Positions 55,140-64,000 of a DNA stretch of 64,000 bases are shown in pieces (position 1 is the stretch's first letter; each line of letters starts with the position of its first letter). The notes beneath the pieces were generated by a model. The model worked only from the letters and a program-made list of their open reading frames with translations. It made no database searches and had not been told where the DNA came from. Location: the NCBI GenBank assembly GCA_007922225.1, contig ML679962.1, forward strand, positions 35,889,262-35,953,261. The letters run 5' to 3'. A program made the translations under genes and the position numbers. The DNA is from Emydura subglobosa (taxonomy: Eukaryota; Chordata; Testudines; Chelidae).

Positions 55140-55418
55140 TGAAGGCCAAAACTATAACTGGGTTAAAAAAAGAATCAGATAAGTTCCTCACACGAGGTCC
55201 ATCAATGGCTACTCGCCAAGATGATCAGGGATGCAGCCCATGCTCCAGATATTGCTAAACTTCTGATTGCCAGATGCTGGGAGTGCATGACGAGATGGAT
55301 CACTCGATGATTGCCTGTTCTGTTCTCTCCCTCTGAAGCACTGGCCACTGGTGGAAGAGAGGATACTGGACTAGATGGACCTTTGGTCTGACCCATTATG
55401 GTCATTCTTAGGTTAAGC
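55140..55418 (+). repeat. CR1 LINE 3' end, second subfamily
   Basis: Ends with 'ggatactggactagatggac', 'ctttggtctgacccattatgg' and 'cattctta'. The tail differs from the 'gatgacctcctgagg' subfamily elsewhere in the window. Confidence 0.85.
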
Positions 55419-55559
55419 AAAAATTACAGAAGATTTTTGCCCTTGAGAAGGATGTAATGTGAGATAGTTGTGACCTATCTGTGTCTAGGGTAGCCCACCT
55501 GAATGCCAGGGCCAGGGCAGGCTGCAAAAGGAGTATAGGTTTTCCCAAAACTGGTGGAT

Positions 55560-58500
55560 AACATTGAAGTTAGATTCACCGACCAGTCACAAACAGTGCT
55601 ACTGATTCCCCACACTGGTTATCAAGACGCCCCAAAAAGAAATACACAGCCCCCTTTATTGCATTTCAATCTCAGACTCCCAATCAGCAACTAGGTCCAG
55701 TAAAGAGACACATGATTTAAAACTCTATTCCCTTTACCAAAATGTTCTCCCGATCCCCAAAGGGTCAGCCACATTACCAGATCAAATTTTTGTATTAAAG
55801 CTAATGTTATAAAATGATCAGATACAGAGTTTTTGAAAGAAAGTTTCTGTACAACTGGGAATAATGCATAGATTATCCAAAAGGTACAAGCTTTGGTTCA
55901 GAAGTCATACGATACACAGAGTACATAATCTGCAATATCCCAGATTAAGGGTTATCAATTTAATGATACAGTTGAGATATAAGCATTCAAACATTCAGGT
56001 ACATCACTCATACGAAAGAAATAGTGAGGTCAGTTAGTGGCAAGCAAGTATAACGATGAGTGTTGATTGTCCCTCATTGAATAATAAATTCAAGATAGGT
56101 AGTCCTTCAGAAAATATGATCCACAAAACAAAGGTCTTTCTGCATTGCTTTTCCGTTGTGCTGTGACTCATTCCTCCTGGTATTGCCTTTGCCCGCTGAT
56201 GTGTTCTGTGTAGATGTCCCTGGACCACCTGCTAGTGTTCGACACCATGGAGATGCCGCATCAGCTAAGCGTAAGGCTGACCGATTCCACGAGCCCGCAG
56301 CACTTGCTCATTGCAGTTGTTCCATGTGCCTAGGGCTCCGACGATCACTGGATGTGTTTGAACCTCCTAGCCCTTTGCTCTCAAAGCTTCAGCCAGCCTA
56401 CCCAAAAGATCACAAGGCCAGCCACTCCTTTAGTATCTAAAACTAAAGGTTTATTATAAACAGAAACAAACAAGGTGACAGATGTTAAACGCTCAAAACA
56501 TTTAGAGGCATACAAATGACTTCAAAGTCCATATCTATCAGACTCTTAGCAGAACTGTGGAGTTTGCAGGCGGGTACAGTTCCTCTGGAGCACATCCCAT
56601 ACTGTTACCAGATTGGCCCGTTAACTTGGGGTACGCTTATTTATTAGGATTATGTTCTGGGGTCTCTGAAATGTTATCAATGTGCTGCTTGTGTCACTTG
56701 TGTTTCTGTATGGAGCTCTATGTTTCCCTTCTGCAAGTCCCCACCTCCCAGTGGAGCTGCTCTGCAGGGCTTAGTGCCTCCCCAGAATCAGTCAAACACA
56801 CACACACAGCACGTCTGAGCCGGCAGGGTCGATCAGCACTTCCAAGCTGACACGCTCCTGTGCCCCAGACTCAGCACCTTCCCCCCAATCTTATGTCACA
56901 CTTGTCCTAAGAATAACTCCTTTGATGAGCAGACCCCACAGGATTTGTGGGCGTTACAGGGATCTTTGGCTTAGGTAAGAGGAGTGTTGCTGCAGAGCAA
57001 ATAGGGAAGCCGAGAACACAAAAGAGTAAACAAAGTTCGGAGAGAGTCTGGCAACCAGCTTGATCATAAAAGTTATTTTATTGCCAGGTATATAAAAGTT
57101 ATGATCCTACTAGTAATAGCCATATAAGGAGAGACTTACACACCAAACAGTTACAGTATTATGCGGTTTCAATTGGGGTATTGGGGAAAATCTAGCCCAA
57201 GTCTGATTACAAAAGTCAGGTCTAGAAAGTTATACCTGGAGTAAGATAGAGAGATCAAATTAGATCTGAGGGGAAAAAGTGGGCTTAACCAACCAGAGAG
57301 AGAGAATTGGGGTCTCACCACCCAGTGCAGCTTGAACCAGTCAAAGGTTCCCAGGAGACAGGCTGTTCAGCTTTGAGTCCGGAGCGCTTGAGACAGGCAG
57401 AGCCTCCCACACGATCAGTCAGGAAAAGGTGAAGTCCCAGTGGAACTGATGCAGTTTTTGGACCCAGGCATCAGAACAGAGTTTTGAACTTGGGTAGGGG
57501 TTTTTGTAGGGAAGAAACAGTGGTTCAAGGGGGAACACTAGATCTGTTTATGGGTAAACGATGACTCAAGGGAGCATACTGGAGTTGTTTTGTTTAGGCT
57601 GGACAATAGGAACTGATCATTCCTGGCTATGGGCAATGTTACTCCAGGGAGCTCAGAGTGCAGTCAGGCAGATTCAGTATTTTCAATACCAATAAAGAGT
57701 TCATTACTAGAATTGGTCTGATAAATGCTGAGCTGGGTGTGTTCAGGCATGGGTCGATTAGGACCCGAAGCAGAGATCCCCCATCATGCAGTGCTCCCCT
57801 GCTTCTCTGGTCCCAGAGTTCAGTGCAGGTCCCTGCCTTGGAACCTCTGTTCTCCTCTCTGAATGCTAATGGAGGTGCTTCCCTGTCCTATCTTAGATGC
57901 AAATGAGACTAGGGGAGTTGCCTTAATCCTGTCACCCTTGTCCAGAGGGGTTTAGGTGGGTCTCCCCTACTGCATTTTCATTGCTTTTTGTAAGTCTTTC
58001 TTCTGATCAGTTCTGGTTCAGGCAGAGGGGGGTGTGGTGAGGGGGAGTCCTTCATGAGTCAGACAGGCTGGGTACTGCGCAAGGGTTCCCCAGAACACAG
58101 AGTTGACAAGTAACAGTACCTAGATGGGTCTCAGTCCCTTGGTTCACAGCTTCAGATGTTGAGTAGTTGATCCAGAAGTAGAAACCAGGAATGAAGACAA
58201 AATGCACGTGGTGCAGCTGTCTTTTTATATTCTTTCTGCCATGAGGCTTGTACTTCCTTTGTCCCAAACGCAACCACCCAGCACATGGCATGGAAAAGCC
58301 TCAGAGTCCTCGGGCCAAAAGCATGTTCCCACACGTTCTTTGACTGGATTCATTGTACAGTTTAGTTCTTTTGATGCACTGTCAAGCAGGCTAACTGTTG
58401 CTACCATCCTGTCTGGGGTTGCCCCCCAGAAACACAGCACAAGTTTGAAATACAAGTATACCAGACATATTTAGAACTCATAATACAAAGCTGATAAGCA

Positions 58501-58700
58501 CATTTATATGTTTATAGCTATCTTAGCGAATCATGACTTTCCAATCAATACCTGGCATGGCATATCTTATACAATATTTATTGCAATTCTGTAATATTGG
58601 TATCAGTAATATTATAAATGGTCATTCATATTCCACAAAGCGTCACTAGTATACTTCCCTTGTTGATTATTTGAGAATCAAACTCTACACACAAGCAATG
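55560..58700. other. gene-free DNA, possibly LTR-derived
   Basis: No conserved exon is seen. The sequence texture (long CT/AG-balanced non-coding blocks, such as 56150-56450 and 57640-58140) resembles retroviral-type LTR and leader remnants. I could not pair LTRs or find gag, pol or env, so this is a suspicion only. A short (CA)n lies near 56792. Confidence 0.25.
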
Positions 58701-59539
58701 ACGTGAAAAAGCACAAAGGGCTGGAGTGAGAGGCTAACAGTTGCAAAAGGCAATGCCCCTTGGTAGAACAAATGCAAATGAAGTTTTGACACCAGGCCAG
58801 GAAATCAGCCAGATTGGAAGTCACATGATCCAATAGAATAAACTTATGCTATAAAAATAAGTAGAAAAAGTTAGAATAAAAAATTCCAAATTAAAAATCA
58901 CAATAGAAGCCATAGCAAGTGCTATACTAGAAACACAGATATCATTGCTAAAACGAATACCACCTATTTACTTATAAATATTTTTATGAGTATTTGCTAT
59001 TAAAATAAAAAATAAATAGCACAATGACATACATCCGTGCAATGATAACCAGGGTAAATGATGAAGCAGTAAGAGTAACACGACTAATAAAAATAACATT
59101 TTAAAAAGAGCAAAACTATTCTTTTAAATACTCAACATGTGTGACACAGAGTTCTTGAGGGGTGAATGTAAAATGTTTCACTGAATTAGGTCTCCTGTAG
59201 CCCCTCAGTGTAGGGGTACAGATAGATAAACGAATTGAGTTTATATTACAGATGAGTTGTCTTTACTGTCTATATAACACACACACATAAACCGTGCTAA
59301 TGGAGTCGTTCATAAAATCGTGCTGTGCGCATATTAGTGAGGCTTGGTAGAGCCACTGCTTTCCTGTGTTCTCTGAAAAAGCTGCTCCTTTTAGTTACCA
59401 CTGACAAAGCTGTCTCCAAGTCACTTGCTGCTGCCCCTCTGCTGTTTCAAATCACTTGTGCTTTTATTATTATTACCGATAGAAACTGTAGCTCATTCTT
59501 TTATGGCAGCCATTAGTAATTGCCTTTAGAACATCTGTT

Positions 59540-60460
59540 AGTCAATATTGTGCATCTGTTCTTTACTGTCATAACTAAAGTACCTCTGTCATTCTGTTTA
59601 ATAGCTTGTCCAGTTCCATTGTAACCAATGGCCCAGGAGACTCCATATTGTAAATTTGGAACTCCATCTTGAATAAGGTTCTCCATTTTGTACTCTTGAT
59701 GAAACTTGTTTTTGGGTGTATACTGTGTAATTTCATTTAGATGTGTGAACGAGAGGTGTGAATGAAGGGTGGGTGTGTGATGGGATCAGCCCGTCCTGAT
59801 GAAATGCAAGTACCACCTTAATGGCTGAAGAATGCAGACAAATCCCTGAAAAAGCAAGAAGAAGGATCCACCCCAGAAAGAAAAGAACAAAAACCAAGTA
59901 TAATCAAGACAAGATGAAAGTCATGTCTGCAACTGACTGGTGATCAGTGATCACACGGGAGTCCTGAGGCACTCTGACACAGCAGGACTCATAGACTCAC
60001 ATCAAAATTAAAACCTAGAAAAGAATGAGTGAGATTGGACAGCTTTGGGTAACGTTCTGCATAGCATCAAAGAGCGTCGGTGCATGCCCGACAGAGATCC
60101 TGCTTTCCCTTGTGCCGGCTTCCCTGGCCCGCCACGAGCTGCAAACACCAGCGACGAACCCAAGCGACGATCTCGAGCAACGATGAGGACTGGTAACTAT
60201 ACCTGACACACTGCAGAACATTTGGGGGGAGGGGGATGTAGGTACTAGATATTAGCTATTCACATAAGAACGTAAGTTTTTCTCATAAGAAACGTGGCGT
60301 GTTGCCTTGTCCCCCTGAATAAGATCCTGCTAGTCTTTTCTTTTACAAGAAACAACGTCAGCACGTTACAGCCGATAGAGAGGAGCTGCCATGTCTAGCG
60401 GTGGGGTGCCCTGGGCCTTGAAGAACCCAGCCCTGGAAAGTTGGTGCTGAAACATACCAT
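59540..60460 (+). mobile_element. possible solo LTR of retroviral type
   Basis: The 'gggatcagcccgtcctgatg' block, a polyadenylation-like region and the run into 'ggtgctgaaacatacca' resemble a turtle endogenous-retrovirus LTR. Ends and target duplication were not resolved and no viral gene is present. Confidence 0.3.
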
Positions 60461-61004
60461 CCTGTGAGGGGAAACAAAACAGCCCCACCGCGCCCCTCCC
60501 CTCCCCCACCATTATTGCAAACAAGGCAGGTGGCTCATCCCATCAGGGTAACTATTACCCCCCTGCCTCTCCCTGTGCGGGGGTTTTCCCCTCTGCCCCC
60601 AGCTGGCAGCACCTCACGCCAGGGCTAAACCCTGGCTCCTGCCCCTCCCCCCCCATCCCTGATTAAAATAGCCAGATTATCAACTCCTCCAACATGAGAA
60701 CTGTCCAGCCTGGGTTAACAAGGGCAGGCAGTTACCACTGCCTGTCAGATGTTCAAAATGGACTATGTGAAATGAGCTGACAACCTGGTCCTTACTTCAT
60801 AGCTGTCTACTTCACAATACGCGGGCACTGCAGAGGCCAGGATTAAATGGCATAGACTGAGTTCCTGGAGATGGGCTCTAGTGTCAAGCAGTTTACTAGC
60901 CCAGAATTCAGTTAACATGTATCCTCAAGTTCTTACACCAATATCTGTAATTACTCAGTGTTTGAATGAAGGCACGCTGTCAAGAGACGTGGGAAAGATG
61001 CAGT

Positions 61005-62012
61005 TCTGCACTCCATGTCTACCTGGCAGCCGGTCACAAGCGGAGTGCCCCAGGGGTCAGTCCTGGGGCCGGTTTTGCTCAACATCTTCATTAATGATCT
61101 GGAGGATGGGGCAGATTGCACCCTCAGCAAGTTTACAGATGACACTAAGCTAGGGAGAGTGGGAGATACCCTGGAAGGTAGGGATAGGATACAGAGGGAC
61201 CTAGACAAATTGGAGGATAGGACCAAAAGAAATCTGATGAGGTTCAACAAGGACAAAGTGCAGAGTCCTCCACTTAGGACAGACGAATCCTATGCATCGC
61301 TACAGACTGGGGACTGATTGGCTAGGCAGCCGTTCTGCAGAAAAGGACCTGGGGGTAACAGTGAACAAAAAGCTGGATATGAGTCAGCAGTGTGCCCTGG
61401 TTGCCAAGAAAGCTAATAGCTTATTGGGCTGCATTAGTGGGAGCATTGCCAGCAGATCACGGGAAGTGATCATTCCCCTCTATTCAGCATTGGTGAGGCC
61501 ACATTTGGAGTATTGTATCCAGTTTTGGGCCCCCTACTACAGGAAGGATGTGGCAAATTGGAGAGAGTCCAGCAGAGTGCAACAAAAATAATTAGGAGGC
61601 TGGAGCACAAGACTTAGGAGGAGAGGCTGAGGGATCTAGGCTTGTTTAGTCTGCAGAAGAGGAGAATGAGAGGAGATTTGATAGCAGCTTTTAACTACCT
61701 GAAGGGGGGTTCCAGGGAGGATGGAGCCAGGCTGTTCTCAATGGTGGCGGACGACAGAACAAGGAGCAATGGCCTCAAGTTGCAATGGGGGAGATCTAGG
61801 TTGGATATTAGGAAAAAGTTTTTCACTAGGAGGGTGGTGAAGCACTGGAATGGGTTACCGAGGGAGGTGGTGGAATCTCCATCTTCAGCGGTCTTTAAGC
61901 TGTGGCTTGACAAAGCCCTGGCTGGGATGATTTAGCTGAGGTTGATCCTGCTTTGTGCAGGGGGTGGGACTAGATGACCTCCTGAGGTCCCTGCCAACCC
62001 TAATCTTCTATT
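61005..62012 (+). repeat. CR1 LINE, 5'-truncated, 1.0 kb
   Basis: Starts in the reverse-transcriptase domain ([20 protein letters not shown], then FTDDTKLG in place of the usual FADD). It runs through the C-terminal ORF2 ([31 protein letters not shown]) to [15 protein letters not shown] and the CR1 tail. A few frameshifts interrupt it. The best-preserved mobile coding remnant in the window. Confidence 0.95.
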
Positions 62013-62090
62013 CGATGATCATTCTATCTATGATCTATTCTATATGATCTATGTGATTCTATATGATCTATTCTATGATCATTCTAGCCT
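62013..62090 (+). repeat. expanded CR1 terminal repeat
   Basis: CR1 elements end in a few copies of an 8-base unit close to ATTCTATG. Here the tail continues as a degenerate array of 'gatctattctatat' and 'gatcattctat' words for nearly 80 bases. Confidence 0.8.
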
Positions 62091-62823
62091 TTTCACCATG
62101 CTTTATAAACTTCCCAGAAATGAAGAGACACAACACTTAGTTACAGATGAGATGTCAAGGAAGTTCTAAAGTAGCCAGAGGAGTCTTCAGAGAGAAGCAC
62201 TGATTGCAGAGAAGCTCTTTCAGCCCTCCCTTCTCCCCACCATCTTTCCCCATCCATTTCCCCTCTGTCTCCAAGGAGGAATCTAGCCTGTCTCCAAAAA
62301 GTTGGAGGCCCTGAAAGCAGGGAACCTCTCTCTCTAGGTTTGTCTAGGGGACTAATCATGGTCTCAGTTACAATTGGCAGACAGAGCTTTGTACACCACT
62401 TAGGAAATCAACAGCATCATAAAAGTCACTGGTGTGGGGATGATAGAATTTCTTTTCAGATATAAATTTTGCCAAATCTCAGGTTTTCATTTGGTCTGTT
62501 TTTCCCCCATCTGAATTTCACCTGCCCAACTTACAGATCTGTATGAACTGCAGGGGTAACTGACACACTGAGACAAATTTTACAATGATGTGACCAAGAA
62601 TTTTTTTAAGTGCCAAATGTTTATCCCCGTCTGGAGCTGTTAAGTTTCATCAGAATCTGAATTAGCGTTTCTAAAATTCCGTTCTGTTCTAGTGTAAATA
62701 TTGTTCTGTATGTGGTCAGAATGGCATTTGCGATCAGGAGTGAGATGGGATAGACTTCCTTGTTCTTTGAATCGCTGCCAAATCCTTCTTAAATTACAAG
62801 ATTCAGAATAACAAGCATATCAC

Positions 62824-63035
62824 TCTGAGCCGTGGTGTTGTAGCTGTGTTGGTCCCAGGATATCAGGGAGACAAGGTGGGTGAGGTAATATCTTTTATTG
62901 CACTAACTTCTGCTGGTGAGAGAGACAAACTTTCAAGCTACACAAAGCGAGAGCTGTATGTAAGATCAAAATCTTGTCTCTCTCACCAACAGAAGTTGGT
63001 CCAATAAAAGATGTTACTTCTCCCACTTTGTCTCT
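62824..63035. repeat. foldback repeat with 60-bp inverted arms
   Basis: The arm 62869-62928 ('agacaaggtgggtgaggtaa'...) is repeated in reverse complement at 62974-63033, separated by 45 bases. The left part also carries 'gtgttgtagctgtgttggtc', known to me from turtle tRNA-related SINEs. Arms differ at several positions. Confidence 0.85.
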
Positions 63036-63059
63036 TAAACATACCCGTTATTGATGTGC

Positions 63060-64000
63060 TCCAAAAGGCACAATTACATTAACTTTTTGTTTAATCATCA
63101 CACTAATCAGATAATTGGGTATAATTTCACTTCAGCATATAAGAAGTTAAGTGTCTCTGGTTAATGAGAAATTGAAAAAAACACTAGTTGAAAATAGAAC
63201 CATGTTACATCTATTGTGCAATATTACTATGTGTTGACAAGGATTCCGGTGAAACAGTAACTGTCCCCGGATCATTTTCAGCTATCTTTGAAAATAAACA
63301 GTTTTACTACAACTGAGAAATGATCAAAATACAGAAAAAGTAAAGCTTGTTTTGTTTAAACTAACACCACATGTTGATACAAAGAACAGTTAAATCGTTA
63401 AACGTTAGCCTGTGTGTGTTTAAAACATATAGAACAAAGTGATGCCATTTATTGTTGAGGGGAATAATTTGGCCTAGCAAGTGAGTAAAAAACGGTCAAA
63501 TAGTACAGCAAAGGCAAGCAACAATTCATAGACATTTAAGGTGACAATGGGCCATTCTGATCATCCAGACTGACCTCCTATGGGATTTGTAGGGTGTTAC
63601 TGGGCCTATTTTCTTTTTGACAGACCTCTTTTACGGAGCGTACTTTTCAGGTTTACATCATTGTGTTTAGTTCATGCATCTGAAAAGTTGAGAATGCTGC
63701 TTGAACTGGCTGCTCCCTCGTCTGCCTTTCTTTACTCAAAAGCGACCCCACTGTGGCAGTTACTGATCTCTGGGTGGGCACGCGCTCCTTGACAAGTCAC
63801 CTGGGAATTTCAACTTTAAATTAAGGGGCTGCGCATTGCTTAGAGCGCCACAGATCTCTGGAATCCATTTGTCATTATGCTTTAAATCCCAGCTCTGAAC
63901 TTAGCCCTGAATGAGTCACTGGCAGTCTGGCAAGAGCAGAAACAGGTGAAACTGACACCGTACAGCAGCAAGTGGTAATGAGAGCACAAGAACAGCTGCC
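63060..64000. other. gene-free right edge
   Basis: AT-moderate DNA; 'ccattctgatcatccagactgacctcct' near 63550 resembles another CR1-related repeat fragment. No exon recognised. Confidence 0.45.

Noticed and set aside
61015..61935. Four reading frames in the 61-62 kb region
   Set aside because: They are consecutive pieces of one frameshifted CR1 ORF2 and are annotated as a repeat.

Overview
This is a 64 kb window of nuclear vertebrate DNA. Genes are split by introns, CpG islands sit in AT-rich DNA, and the interspersed repeats are those of a sauropsid. The mix of abundant CR1 LINE tails (ending ...ctagatgacctcctgaggtccc...), old MIR copies, a DIRS-like element with inverted termini, hAT-type MITEs and foldback repeats fits a turtle best. 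A crocodilian is the alternative. The species is an inference; nothing in the window fixes it.

The one gene I can name with near certainty is HPRT1 (hypoxanthine-guanine phosphoribosyltransferase). It lies on the minus strand and all nine coding exons are present (52426 down to 29964). Internal exon lengths are 107, 184, 66, 18, 83, 47 and 77 nt, matching the mammalian gene exactly. The predicted protein is 223 residues, five longer than human because of a longer first exon. A CpG-island promoter lies at about 52.3-53.0 kb, an approximately 45-bp minisatellite sits at the start of intron 1, and the 3' UTR probably ends near 29.18 kb.

Left of HPRT1 I assembled two unrecognised spliced gene candidates by hand. 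'Candidate X' is on the minus strand (24034 to 16187). It has five exons with consensus splice sites and consistent phase, giving about 206 C-terminal codons and ending in a coiled-coil-like tail. 'Candidate Y' is on the plus strand. A CpG island at about 3.9-5.5 kb probably drives it, and exons at 6854-7005, 9642-9723 and 12302-12341 join in phase to give a 75-residue product from the first in-frame ATG pair. X and Y converge on a second CpG island (13.4-15.0 kb).

Layout: 0.4-3.8 kb, CR1 remnants; 3.9-5.5 kb, CpG island A with a minisatellite; 6.9-12.3 kb, candidate Y; 13.4-15.0 kb, CpG island B; 16.2-24.0 kb, candidate X, interrupted by a 100-N assembly gap; 24.7-28.7 kb, LTR-like DNA, a MIR split by a TTAA-flanked MITE, a hAT element with a transposase-like fragment, and two orphan reading frames; 29.2-52.4 kb, HPRT1 with a DIRS-like element in intron 7 and other repeats in intron 3; 53-64 kb, gene-free DNA with a hAT MITE, CR1 copies, LTR-like sequence and a foldback repeat. 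Many long open frames in the GC-rich islands are composition artefacts and are not annotated as genes.
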